Positions 24,096-36,155 are shown, numbered from the stretch's first letter. The stretch: 64,000 nt of DNA from Chara braunii (GCA_003427395.1 BFEA01000395.1:1277998-1341997); one strand, 5' to 3'. The notes: generated by a model from the sequence alone, not told the origin. Program-made: numbers and translations.

Positions 24096-25655
24096 GAGTT
24101 AGTATTGGGGGAAAATCCTCCTAGATCCGTCTTGAGGCCAAAACGAATACGGATGAGAATGTTATTATACGTTCTGCACTACGCGACATAGTTAATAGAG
24201 TTAGTATGGTTGGTCGAGAAGGAGGAGAGGAGTCACGCTCGTGATTAACTTTCGCATCTACATATGGGCCGTCCATGATCGCTCTCTTATTAGACAGAGT
24301 TGTTGTTGTTTAGAGTCTCGCCCTGTTCTGCACATGGCCGTGATTGTTGCGAGGTGCGCTTGTTGTTAGGGGCATCCTCATCTTCATGGTTGCACATATT
24401 TTTCCTCCATCCAGTGGGGGATTCGTCTTGATCGTACTCGCTTGGCCAGCCGTCAAACGAGGTTTGTAAGACGTGCAAACTGGGAAACATACTAGTAGAT
24501 CTTTTCGTACTCTAGAAGGAGGTTTGTTCTTATTTTACACGTATTGATGAACGACGAATTGTTGTCGTTTTGAAGACCTTATTGTTACTATGGTTGTCGT
24601 TGCGGTGTCAGGGCAGACTTGTTAGTGCTAGTCGGGGAAAAATACTGATGGTCTTCCTTGATGCGTCTGTTAATTTTTGCATTTCAGAGATATGGTGCAG
24701 CGAATTGTTGTTGTTATGCTACATTTAGTTGTTAGCGGTGATCGGTCGACTTGCTGTGCTTTGCTGTTGTGTATTACTGTTGCGAGTGTTGTGTTCTGTA
24801 CGGTTGTTGTGCATAGCTGGCTTTGTTGCGCCTTTGCTGTGTATTTCGCCTCGCCATTTCTTGTTAATTGTTGTGCACGCGGTCTCTGGCCGAGTTTTGT
24901 TGTTTTTTTGTCTGCATCTTCGCACAAAGTACAAGTGTGTGCTCTATTTGAACGCAACGTTTCTAGGTTGTGTAGTTGGGTTTCAGTCAGAGGTTGGAGT
25001 ACGACGGTTGAGGAATGAGCGGGCTTCTGAAGGGGGGTCATTGTTGCCAAGTGGGGAGTTGTTAGGGTGCTGCTACACGACTTTCAGTTGCTTTTTGACC
25101 AATTGTTGCGCGTTTCGGCCATCATTGCGGGACCCTATGGCGATAGAAGGTATCGAGGCCCTCTCACACGAGTCCGAGCGCACATGTCCTGGATCTGAGT
25201 GATTAAACAACCTTTTTCCATGTCCTTCTCACTCTAAGTCTAGTATGTTTGGTTACGGAAGGAAGGTGGCAAACAGGATTGGAAACTTGTAATCTGCGTC
25301 AAGACCCTTGTGAAAGGTTCGCCCCACCGATTGCGGGAGCTCTACCGGAACCTAGGCGAGGTTATGAAGGCAGATAACTTTCAAGTATAACGATTCTCAT
25401 TCTTGTGTATGAACCCACTAAACACCTATCAATACATCTCTCTACACTGTCTGCTATGTGCACATGCATCCTTTATGAGTCCTTGCTTTACTTCATAATT
25501 CAACTTAAACTTAGTAAAGGAGTTGCATGTGTGAAGTTCATTTATAGTTATTGTTGTTTTGTTGTTTGAACTCAGACAGAAGGAGGATTAACTGGGGGTA
25601 GGTGGAAGGAAGGTGGTATTGGATGCTTTTTGGCAGGGTTTTAAAAGAGTCGGAG
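24096..25655. other. No recognisable gene
   Basis: Plus strand rich in GTTGTT-type sequence, giving long but low-complexity frames (for example 24,677-25,202 in two frames, rich in Cys, Val and Leu). I see no conserved motif and treat these as composition-driven. Confidence 0.45.
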
Positions 25656-26840
25656 ATTGTTTCTAAGATGAATGGCCTGACTGTTTTGTTTGTTTTATTT
25701 TCTGAAGGACCAAACATTGTTTTTAAGATGAATAACTTAGTTGCTATGTTTCTTTTGACTTGTTTTTTCCATAATCAGACATTGTTTCCAAGATGAATGG
25801 TACGGTCGTTGTTTCTTTAGGGTTTGACTGCTTAGATTTCAGAGTCAAACATTTTTTGACACACGGTTAATGAAATACCAAAAATTCGGGTTTTTTTGCC
25901 GCATCACTACAAACAATCTTGTCGAAACTTTCGCAAATAAACTATAAAGGCTCATAATACAAACATTAAAAAAACAAACAGGCCAAAAAAACGAAAAATA
26001 AATAAATGAACATCACTATTAAACCGTATTCGAAATAGCTTTCGCCAAAACGTTTCCCGAATTCGGTGTTTTTGCTAACTTGTTCGTTACTCGTCCAAAT
26101 ACATAAGAACTGAATACAGATATACCCTAAAGCTTATACATATCAAAAAAAAAAAAAAAAAAAGCAAAATTCAGGGAAATATTGCAGTTTCGGTGAAACA
26201 TTCGCCGAAAATGACACCACCTATAGACCACGAGTGCATTTTTTCCGAGATAAATGGTCTGGTTGCTTGTTTATTTTGTGGTGGTTTCTGAACAGACTCT
26301 AGGAATTGTGTCTAAGATAAATTATTCAAAGTACTGTGCCTTTTTTTGTACCGAGAAAAAAAATTGAGCATTGTGTCTTAGATTAATGACTCAATTTTTG
26401 TGTGTTTCTTCTGGAGGAGGTTCATGTTAAAAGACTAAGCATTGTTTCTAAGATGAATGGTTTAATTTAGGAGCACACACTTTTAACATGAACTGATAAT
26501 ATTACTTTTTCTACTTAACTATTTGTATATATATCTATGTGAATAATAACGTTATCACAAACAAGATAGTATAACTAAGAGTTATAATTAAAGTAGTATG
26601 GATCGATTGAGCATTGTTTTTATGATGAATAACTCAACCCTACGCACACTTTAAACATTATATACATGTATATATTTATATATATTTATAACTTGGCTAT
26701 TAAACAGTTAAGGGATGACTATAAATTGTTTGTAAGACGAATGATCTAGTCACATGTCCAATGAAGAGAAAAGTAGTTATGCAACATGTTCGTGTATAAC
26801 TATGATAATTAAATTTACATTGTTTATAAGATGAATGACC
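25656..26840. repeat. Degenerate minisatellite, core ATTGTTTCTAAGATGAATGG
   Basis: About ten copies of the core, with substitutions, start at 25656, 25716, 25781, 26238, 26305, 26370, 26441, 26613, 26725 and 26819. Clustered copies are 60-71 bp apart. The sequence between cores is poorly conserved, apart from frequent TGACT or CTCA-like sequence after the core. Confidence 0.75.
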
Positions 26841-27636
26841 TAACTCAATGCCTTATGTAAGCTGGAATAAAGGGTTAATCGTAAGAGGATTCAACCAATT
26901 CCTTGTGTGTAAAAATAACCTGAGATTTTTGTGAGAGACTTATCTTGGTTAATTTGTGTCTGTTTGATTTTATGTCTAGTATGAGTTATCTTTCAATAGG
27001 TGGTACCTTTTAGATGCTTGCATCTGATGAAGCCATATGAGTTAGTTCAACTTTTATATCTTAGAGCTAGGTTTATTTTTCATATTTCAATTTGTATAAA
27101 TTTTTAAAAGACATTTTCGCTAAGGGAAGGAATGTCAAAATCTTTATGAATTCAATGAGCTAGTTTATTTATTTTTTTTATTATAAAGTTCCACTTTTGT
27201 CTGCGTTATATATCTGATTTAGTATAAATATGAGAAACATACTTTTATAGGGACAGTGATACCCACATTTTTGCTAAATCATGAATTCAGAGAAAAATTT
27301 AGCTTTGTGAAGTCAGAGTTATTTTTGAAATTTATATTAAGTTTGTGTAAATTTTTGAAAGACACTTTTGCTAGAAAAAATGTTGCCAAAATTTCTACAG
27401 AATCAGGGAGAGTCAAATTTTATCTTCGCGGAAGTTTCAGATTTGTTTTCCTAATTACATATCTAACTTAGTAAAAATATGAGAAACTTACTTCAGGGGA
27501 GTCTTGTGTAAATTGTTTTACTTATTTAGGGGGTTAAGTAAAATATTAATTTTGTAAAGTCAAAGTTTTATTTTAAATTTATATTTGGCTTGATATAAAT
27601 TATGAAAAAATATTTTATGTAGAGAGAGTGTTGTCC

Positions 27637-27722
27637 AAAATTTTTTAGTTAATCCACCATGTACGGGGGAGATGGTGTGAAAATTTTCTCTAGTCAATCC
27701 ACCATGTATGGGGGAGATGATA
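27637..27722. repeat. Two tandem 43-bp units
   Basis: Units 27637-27679 and 27680-27722 share AATCCACCATGTA and GGGGGAGATG. They lie in the left arm of the large palindrome. The mirrored site near 31,865 has a single related unit. Confidence 0.8.
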
Positions 27723-28327
27723 TCAAAACTTTCCTTAGTAATCTTTGATTCTAACTACAAATTAATTTATATTCAGTTTTAAAAGCTGTTGGGTGAGATA
27801 CGAAATCATGTTTTTATTTTTCATTCACTTAAACATAGTTTTAGAAACTGACTTATGTTGTGTAACAGGTGTTTTTCTTTCATTTTGATTCAAGGTTTGA
27901 CTAATTTCAGCCCGATCCGATGAGGATCATCTTCTGTTATCATTGATAATAGGTTGGTTGCCGAGTTATCGGTCTCCACCTTAACTCCAACTCATTATCC
28001 TGACTCAACCTAAGGCCTTAGCCCATGTGGGTTGAAATGTTTGTTTGGGTTTCTACCCATGCTTTATTGAATGACCATTTAAAAAAGACTGAGTGTTTAT
28101 CTTTTGAAAGTTGGACAAAGGTAGAGGCTTGTTTGAATAAGCATAGGTATGTGAGTGAAGAGAGTGGTTAAAGTTGACCCCATGTAGTGCGTAATCTGTC
28201 AAAGTTGAATTTGCGTGTGATTGCAGGTATGTCTTGTGAATTGAAGTAAGAGTTTGATCTTCTTGGCGATTATTTCTATACACACTATGATTGTGAGAGT
28301 GATCGTCTCGTGTCCGACAACCCGTTT

Positions 28328-28638
28328 TATATATATATATATATATATACTAAGCTACCAGTCGGGCCGCCCGGGTCGCGGTGGCCAGCCCGTGCAAGGA
28401 CCAGGGAAGGTCCCAGCAAAAAAAAAAACAAAAAAAAAAAAAAAATAAAAAAAATCCGAAAAACAACTATGTTATGAAGAAAAATAAACTAAACAACTTT
28501 TGCCTCAGGGTCACATCGAAATTCTGCACCAAAGTTAGAAAAAAAAAAAAACAAATTAAAAATATTTTTTGTTTTTTTATTTTTTTAATTGTTTTTGGCC
28601 TGGTCGGGCAAGTGACCCCGGGCCAATCTGGTAGCCTA

Positions 28639-28674
<36 letters not shown>

Positions 28675-28980
28675 GTATATATAAGATGAGTCGGTGAAAC
28701 TCCGACGAAACAGTTTGTCACTGCCCCTCGTTTGTTGTCCTCTTCTCTCTCTCTGCCTACGGTTTACCGGACAGTTCTATTTGTGACGATATATATATAT
28801 ATATACATAAAAACCGTAAGCAGAGAGAGAGAAGAGGACAACAAACGAGGGGTTGTGACAAACTGTTTCGTCGGAGTTTCACCGACTCATCAGGAGGCTG
28901 TATATATATATATATCGTCACAAACAGAACTGCCCGGTAAACCGTAGGCAGAGAGAGAGAAGAGGACATATATATATATT
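28328..28980. mobile_element. TA-rich palindromic insertion carrying repeat family R3
   Basis: Bounded by TA microsatellites (28,328-28,349 and 28,968-28,979). Inside, the arm 28,685-28,764 is the near-perfect reverse complement of 28,811-28,891. A second pair, about 28,765-28,790 against 28,916-28,942, nests around TA repeats, and the unit end (GTAGGCAGAGAGAGAGAAGAGGA) recurs at 28,944-28,966. It interrupts the left arm of the large palindrome. The same family recurs at 54.64-54.77 kb and, as an end fragment, at 55.14 kb. Also inside are A-rich and T-rich runs (28,419-28,450; 28,540-28,590). No transposase. Confidence 0.65.
28857..28893 (-). ncRNA. Hammerhead-ribozyme-like core in repeat R3
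   Basis: On the minus strand: CTGATGA, a 5-bp stem (GTCGG / CCGAC) around a seven-base loop, GAAA, then ACA-GTT-TGT closing a short stem, then C. This has the order of the hammerhead core: CUGANGA, helix II with G-C at its base, GAA, A15.1 to U16.1 of a short helix III, and H17 = C. Helix I is not evident: the bases before CTGATGA (GCCTC) do not pair with those after the putative cleavage site (ACAAC). Activity is therefore doubtful. The mirrored arm (28,685-28,721) lacks the first two core bases. Confidence 0.4.
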
Positions 28981-29825
28981 TGGTGCATATGCACGATTGA
29001 CTTTGAAAGTGTGGAAATATTGAGTGAGATTTGGGTGAGAGAAAAAAAAAGACCCCTTTTAAATCGCTTGTTAAGGTTTTATGGTTGAATATTGATGTCC
29101 ATGGCGACCGTCAAAATCAAACCCTTTGACCTTATCCGAGACCCCCGAAGATGGAGCCGTCTTTTCGGTGTCAGAGACGTATGGTCGCCACTAAGGACCG
29201 AAGCCCGCCTACCACTCCTCTGCACAGGGTGCAGAAGAGGATAGGTCTCGCAATTACTTTCACGATTGTCTAACATCAAAAGATCAACCCCTCAAAACGC
29301 GTGTCAGCCGACACTTGAGTGTTAAAAACGACCCTCAAAATCAGTGAGGATCGAGTGGACATGGGTATCACATAGTACTCCACCATTGTGACTACTTGCG
29401 TATTTATCTATGACTAGTTGACGTGGCAAAGTCTACGTCACAACAATGTTTATTCAGAATCTCACTCGAGAGACCTACTCATTTTTGTTATTAAAAGGTT
29501 ATGAGTTAGATGTGAAAAAGAAACCAATGCGTGAATTGTGGTGAAGCTTGGTTTTATTTTGTGAAGCATATCGCGTGGTTGGATTGACCGTCCTTGTCGA
29601 CCGACGTAGGACTGCGCTTCGGAGATCAGCGCCCAGAGCGTCATTTCGTGCTCGAGGCGTGCGACCGCACGTACCTCCTATGCTACAGCGAACGACAAAC
29701 GCCCTCGGTTGGGCCACCTCCAGGATTGTACTCAAGCAGCTTCCACACGTGGTTCAGTAGCTCGGCGGGGATACGCCTGCCTAAGGGTGGTGGCACCCTC
29801 TTTGACAAAGGTAGTTGTTCCTCGC

Positions 29826-30320
29826 TCGACCTCTATCCTATCGTACGGGTTCGCAAGTGGTACAGTTGGCGCACTCGGTCGGAACGATAAACTTTCTTTT
29901 CATGAAAGTCCTGCAAAATCTTGCGTGACACGCCCGAGAGAGTCCCCCTGCAAGACCGATGCGCTCGACTATGGGATAGTTAAGAAGGTATGATGTGGTT
30001 GTGCAACCCATTTTTCTAGCGCCATTAAGTGAGATTTGACATTATCTGTGGTGTATTCCTTTCTTATTTTATTGGATCTGTGTTGTGTAGCAACTGCCCT
30101 ATAGTAACTACTTGCGTTAGGTGTAGTTTCAAGGAAGGAGGTTGACCTGTAGTTTCTTCACGGTGTCGAGCGCATCGGTCCCGTAAGGTGACCCTTCCGG
30201 AGGCGTCACGCAAGATTTTGGCAGTTTGCAACGCAAAACGTTCAAAGGGTGGTAACACTGCAGTGGAGTACGTCAGTCATACCTCTCGCGAACCCCTACG
30301 ACATGATAGGGTCATGCAAG
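29826..30320. repeat. Inverted pair of a 150-bp module (inner palindrome arms)
   Basis: 29,829-29,985 (plus) and 30,163-30,320 (minus) both read CCTATC-T-CG--GGGTTCGC, then GTGAC-CG, then GATGCGCTCGA. A third copy, plus orientation, is at 32,420-32,580. These are the innermost parts of the large palindrome arms. Confidence 0.75.
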
Positions 30321-32419
30321 GTACATCTTACGTCCACCTGTGGGAGCTGTCACCATTCCTTAGGTTGACATATCCCTGCCGAGCTACCGAACCACACACG
30401 AAAGTTTTTCGTTTGCAATCGCAAAGATGACCCAGTCGAGGACGTTTCTCGTTCGCTGTAGCATAGGGGTTACACACGATCAATGTCTGAATCAGACCCA
30501 TGTGAGAACCGACGCTTGAGGCGCCGATCTTCCAAGCGTGACCCTACGCTGGCCGACTAAGACGACTAGTCTAACCACGAGATACACTTCTCAAATAAAA
30601 CTTTAACTTCATGTGCAAATCACGCCTAGTATCTTTTTCTGCTCAACCTATAACTATTTTGGTGTGTGGGTAGGCAGATGTCGCAGACAATATTTTGTAT
30701 AAATAGTGTAGTGAGGCGAGTCTCACCATATCGACAGACATGCATGAATACATGAGCAAACGCGATGATGAAGTACTATGTTGCACCCATAGTCATGCTA
30801 CCCCCTCTGAAACATGGGCTCACACGTTTGGGTGTCGGCTTACACGTGCATTGAGGGGTTAATCCCTTAGCAGGCGCAAAAACAAATCAAACACCCTGCC
30901 ATCTTCTCCAGCATGTTGTGCCCCAAAGCGGGACAGGGTAAGATGATGCTGACGCTATAAGGGAATTTGAGCGGTGATGAGTTATCGGACACACCACCAG
31001 TAGTACGCTAACCTTTCTACCTATAACTCTGTCATTCCAAAAAAATAATTTTAAACAAGAAAACTAAATTGTTGCGGTCACACGAACGTGCAAACGTTCA
31101 TAGACCTCGACATATGCTTAACACATGTCTGCGCTGACTCTAACAGTCGTACACAAGAAAAAGTGGTTAAATCCTTCAGATAAAGAGGTTGTGTGACATT
31201 AGATAATCACTCTTACAAATATTGTTTTGACTTGTCCATCAGCATTCACGCAGTACACAGACAATCATTAGGACTCAATCCATCATCTTTCACACATACA
31301 TGCGATCACACAAAATTTGAATAACAACATCTTGCACACTAAGGGAGTCAACTTTACCATTCCCTGCGACTCATACCTTGCCTTATGCACACAACCCTAA
31401 CTATTTTCCACCATCCCACAACGAGTATACTAAGTTCTTGAAAATTGACCATTTAGAAAGAAGTCAGGGTAAAAATCCCAAGAAACATATAAAACCTAAG
31501 GGGCTAAGGCTTTAAGTTGAGATGCAGAAGCAGTTAAAGTTGTATCATAAACCAACCCTGTTATCAAATAATAACAGATGATGGTTGATCCTTGATGTAT
31601 CAGACCGATGTAATTTCTATAACAGATGGACAAATTTTTCTATCTGCAGATTTATTTAATGCAGAAATTCGACCTGCATTACTAGTCGAGCCTTCAATCG
31701 AACGCGGACTTGCATCACAATACATGCAAAAATACCAATGTCTTTACTTTTAAAATGAATGGATAGTACACTCCATATCGTAGCCTACCTCCTCTACTAA
31801 GCTTATTCTAACCTTTTCCCGATCGACATCAAAGATTTCAAAACAATTTGGGCATCATCTCCCTTGGGTGGATTGTTAAAATTTCACAATCAGAAATTTT
31901 AACTAACTCCTTTAATTTTATATTTTTTTCTGTAACACTCCCCCTGTGAAAGTAGCATACCAAAATTTATATTAGGCTAAAATTTAATATGAAAATCAAA
32001 GTATGACTTAACCTTGCAAAGGAAGATTTTGTTTAACTCCTTCCTCTAGGAACGTAAACTGCTAATATTTTTATAAAGTAAAAAACTGGAATTAAAAAAC
32101 AATCTGACTTTGCAAAGTGGAAATTTGACTAACTCCTCAGAATTAGTAAAAATTTTGGCAGCATTTCCTCTACGAAGGTGGACTGCCAAAATTTATACTA
32201 TGACAAATAAAAAAAAACACAACACAACTAGACTTGAAATGATTATTGACACTTAACTTGATTGTCAGATTTAGAGATAGGCTTCATGATACTCCATTTT
32301 ATAATGTTATCATGGACTTACCCTAGTTCTAACTCTCTGTAAGGCCATCCCAATTCATCTCAAACTTGCGCTTCCATCCATCACTACTCTGCCTATCGCT
32401 CCAACACTCGGGGAGCATC

Positions 32420-32580
32420 ACCCTATCCTGTCGTGGGGGTTCACGAGAGGTATGGCTGGCGCACTTGGCCAGTTCGACACCGCCCCTTGAACACTTTGCG
32501 TCGCAAACTCCCAAAATCCTGCGTGACGCGGCCAGGAGGGTCCCTTTGCGGGAACGATGCGCTCGATAATGGTTAGTTGG
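32420..32580 (+). repeat. Third copy of the 150-bp module, outside the palindrome
   Basis: Matches 29,829-29,985: CACCCTATCCTGTCGTGGGG, GGTATGGCTGGCGCACT, CAAAATCCTGCGTGACGCGG and GATGCGCTCGATAATGG. Its flanks differ from the other two copies, so the module moves or is duplicated on its own. Confidence 0.75.
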
Positions 32581-34377
32581 GGTATTCGATGTCACTTTGA
32601 TTCTGGTTATTCCGTTTTCGGGTTTTGTCTCATGGGCCTTTGGGTTTGGATCAAAAGGGTCAACGGGACTGTATCATTGACGATGTTCTTCATCTATGGT
32701 GGGAGTGTTTCTTGACTCTACAGGAAGGACCGAAATTTCAACATCTTCGGTAGGAGAATTTGAGAAAAGAGATCGACGGATGGCATCGAAGACATCACAG
32801 CACCGGTTGCCCTGCGACGAGACTACCCAGGGTGGACCATGGTGTTACCAGTCCTCCCGGTGCTAGGGCTGGGCCGGATACCCGCGCCCGACCGCCAGAA
32901 GTAGGTTGCGCTCCCTCCCTTGTCGCTCGCTCTGCTGTGCGACAGTTGGTGGCAGTCAGCAAAAGTACGACACAAAACACCACAGTGAGCTTCCATGTTG
33001 ACCTGAGGAGAGGTCTTTTCTACTGCCAGTTTTGGCGAAGCCTCACCACCACCCTTGATTTTCCCATGCTGTGTGCAGTGTGTGGGCCTGAGACCCATCT
33101 TCCTGATCCATCGGACCATCACAGAAAAATACGGAAAAGAAAAAGAAAAAGAACAAGAAAAAGGAAGGACCAAGCGGTTTCGTCTCTAATATCTTTTCGT
33201 CTTCAGTAGTTAGTTTCCGCACGTAGCCCACAGACAACGCAGTATGGACGATCGACAATGGACGGCTATGGGCGTATGGTGATGGCTGGTGGGTGGCTTC
33301 AATAGTGTGGGACGGGGCACACGGACAGCACTCTATTGGCGAGAGATAAGCGAACAATTTTATTTATTTATTTTTATTCTACATTCTTCTCTCAAAATTT
33401 TAATTATTTTTTCCTCTCAATTTTGTTGTGGCCGCTGGCCGAGCTTTAGATCAGACGATAAATGTGGACGTGTTTTTGGCGAGGTGCAGAAAACTGCGTT
33501 TTCGGCGAGGTCCCACTGGCAAAGAGAATTGGGATGAGTGTCTGAATGTGGACGTGTTTTTGGCGAGGTGCAGAAAACTGTGATTGATCTGCGTTTCTGC
33601 ATCTGTGCGTGGAACACGTCCAGTATTCCAATGGCCCCTTCCAGTGGGATCTGTCCCAAAGGGAAAGCCGGAAAAAAGCGGGCTTGACTAAACACGTTGC
33701 GAGCAGGCGCCGCGGTCGGCGGCGCCATCCGGCGGGCAGTGGAGCAGTTGGGCCGGCAGTCCAGCGATCGGACTGTCGTGGCGGATCAGTGCTTCCCCCG
33801 GCCCGGTCACGGATCGATATGCCACGTCTGCGATATATGCTTTGTTTTTTTGTTCTGCGATATATAGATAGACTTCGAAGGTCGCTGACACATTGGTGTG
33901 CATTTTCCACAAGTGATTCCAGCATGCGCGCCAGCGTGCCGCTAAAGAATTCCCGAAAAGTGGGATGGCGGGGTCCACGATCCGCCGCTTTTTCACTCGT
34001 CTGGGATGGCGGGGGTTCGACGATCCGTTTTTTCACGTTTTATATGATTTGTTTCTTCGCGATTTGCTTCCTCCGCTGTAGGAGCGGCAGCCCGGCCCGC
34101 CACAACTGGCGCAGTCGCCCGCCGCGTGCGCTTGTGGATGAAGCACGTGTGGATGCATGGGAGATCATCTGCTTCCACTTTGTTTGGTCTAGTCAGTGCG
34201 CGCCCTCGTATATTTGCTAGGACTCAAGGCGATGCGACGCCGCGCTTGATACCCTCAGTATGCGACCGAGATCCCGATCGAGCTAGCACAGACCCTAGCC
34301 ATTGCTTCCCTGCGCTCTCTCCTTTGTTCTCAGCCACTGCCGTAGTGTGTGTCCTTCTTTTTTTCTTCTTCCCCTAT
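32581..34377. other. GC-rich non-coding stretch with small tandem repeats
   Basis: A plus-strand frame at 32,760-33,209 (149 codons) has no recognised motif and ends in a Lys/Arg run from an A-rich tract, so I do not call it a gene. A unit (AATGTGGACGTGTTTTTGGC, then GAGGTGCAGAAAACTG) repeats at 33,461 and 33,545. GGGATGGCGGGGxTCxACGATCCG repeats at 33,962 and 34,004. Confidence 0.45.
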
Positions 34378-34453
34378 TGCGTGTCATTTTCGTGCAGGGG
34401 TCGTGCTAATCTTTGCTGTACCGTTCCAATTTGAACGGATGTTCCGGAGAACT

Positions 34454-34455
<2 letters not shown>
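34378..34455 (-). pseudogene. U6 snRNA-like sequence (truncated)
   Basis: The minus strand follows U6 from the 5' stem-loop through the middle: CCGGAACATCCG, AAATTGGAACGGTACAG, AAGATTAGCAC, CCCCTGC and ATGACACGCA. Similarity stops there, losing the 3' third of U6. It differs from the usual plant U6 at scattered positions (GTTC in place of GATA before AAATTGG). An A-run (T on plus, 34,456-34,484) abuts its 5' end. Loss of the 3' end and the A-run point to a retropseudogene, not a working gene. Confidence 0.8.
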
Positions 34456-34484
<29 letters not shown>

Positions 34485-36151
34485 GGGAAATCGAACGACT
34501 TCATCGTGTGTGTTCAGACGGAAACGGGAAAAAACGAAAAACACCCGCAAGCACCAGTCTCAACCGCCGAGATCCTGATCATTTTATATACTTCGTCCAA
34601 TAGGAACCCCAGAGCGGGGGGTGGAATACACGTGGCAGATTGAGAACTGAGCTCGCCCCGGGACAAGTTGGACAAACAATGTATGCGGCTCAGCTATCTT
34701 CTGTCGCACTTACAACTCAACAAACAAACAATCGAATGGGTTCAATCCCCATTGGCCTCACGTACTTGCCTGGGCATGCTCGGTGTTCTACCAGCTAGAG
34801 ATAAACCGTTGGCCCCCCAAGCCAGCATTGGCAGGACTTTGGCCAATATTGCTGGTTACTTGCAGCAAAGGTGTTGGCCATTAGACACCGCTAATGTGGG
34901 GTTGAAGGGGGGTAGGGGGAGGCGCAAGTCACTGGCCAAAGATGCTCGGCACTAGCATCGCCGGTTTCCCGTCGGCGATGCCTGATCACCCTGCATCATC
35001 GTGATGAGGGGCGGATACAACCCTTGCTCTCGCACCACAGCTGTGTGGCAAACCTACCCCGTGGGCTGGGACAGTGGGGAGAGTTCAGGTTTGGTTGGTG
35101 TTCCCCGTAGCGAGAGGATGAGATAGATGAGATAGATGCGGAATAATATACATAGATAGATTGCGAGAAGAATATAGATTAGTTTTTTTCAAAAAAAAAA
35201 AAAAAAACACTAAACAGAAAAGACTAAAACGCCCTGGTCCCAGTACTAGCAAATGGAATGCATCGTGTCGTGGAACGTGGCATTATGCATTGAATTTCGT
35301 CAATTCAAAAATTCACAATTAACAAATTAGTTTTCTTGTGTCGAAAGATTTATTTGAAAATAAAAAGTTTAACATTGTTTAATCAATTATCATCCAATTT
35401 ACATAAATGGAACTTCTTTAATAAGAAAATATTGTCGCCGTTTTTGGAATTGAAGAAGTGGTGAAGCGAGTCTTCCCGCCCTCGATTAGGGGCAACGCGT
35501 GCAAGCGCACTTTTTCCACCTTCGCGAGGGATGCTGATTCCGATCCGATCGTGTCAGGTGTTTGGATGACGAAGACAACCGCCAGGTCCGCTGGAGGAGG
35601 CTGGTTCCACCGTGGATGCCGTTATCGTCCACGGCGAACAATTGACTGATGCTTCTCTGCCTTCAGTTTTTTTTGGGGGGGGGGCGAAAGGAACATGGCG
35701 GGAGCGGGAAAGCAACCGGCCAGGAGCAGTCACCGGCCAAAAAAAGCGGCGGTCGATCCGTAACAATCTCTCGCACTAAACTGATGAGGGCATACTCACA
35801 CTAAAAGTTTCTCAGCTTATTTCTGGACGTGATTGTTGTCAGCTACGTTCAGGACAGTGTGCTAATACGAGTAAGCTCTGATACAGGCGTGGCGCGAAAG
35901 CGCGCAAACAGCTTGAGTGCCGGAGGGTACATAACCAGCAGATTCCGCATCACAACCGATACGTTGTGCGGCGCGGTTGCGACATCTTTGTGACAGTCAC
36001 GGGCACTTCACGTTAGACAGGCAGTAGCCATATCTGCCTTCGTGGGTGTAGGATGAGTGAGAATAGCGAGCCCTTGCCAGTCTCGCAGGTTGCCCCGACA
36101 CCCCCACTCCTTGACTCTTACGAGTCAGGCAATTGAGCCGCCGTCCAGCCC

Positions 36152-36155
<4 letters not shown>
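34485..36155. other. Intergenic DNA with a hairpin
   Basis: No gene recognised. A strong hairpin GCATCGCCG / CGGCGATGC with an eight-base loop sits at about 34,957-34,982. GATGAGATAGATGAGATAGAT lies near 35,118 and an A-run at 35,191-35,207. A T-arm-like fold around ATGGGTTCAATCCCCAT (34,737) lacks the rest of a tRNA. Confidence 0.5.

Larger units (their letters stand above)
26980..32300. repeat. Large imperfect palindrome, about 5 kb
   Basis: Left-arm segments recur as reverse complement, in mirrored order, on the right: 27,385 with 32,150; 27,700 with 31,850; 27,920 with 31,590; 28,220 with about 31,310; 29,290 with 30,855; 29,560-29,760 with 30,360-30,600; 29,830-29,985 with 30,163-30,320. 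The innermost spacer is about 180 bp (29,986-30,162). The mirror sum changes from about 59.5 kb to about 60.15 kb across 28.33-28.98 kb, which matches a later insertion there. No coding motif is recognised in the arms. Confidence 0.75.

Noticed and set aside
24677-25202. Cys/Val-rich 113- and 157-codon frames
   Set aside because: Driven by GTTGT-rich composition, in two overlapping frames with no conserved pattern.
33446-34220. Long opposed frames of about 200 codons on both strands
   Set aside because: GC-rich DNA with few stop codons and small tandem repeats; neither frame has motifs, and they overlap fully.
34727-34760. A T-arm-like hairpin suggesting a tRNA
   Set aside because: No matching D-arm, anticodon arm or acceptor stem at the right distance.
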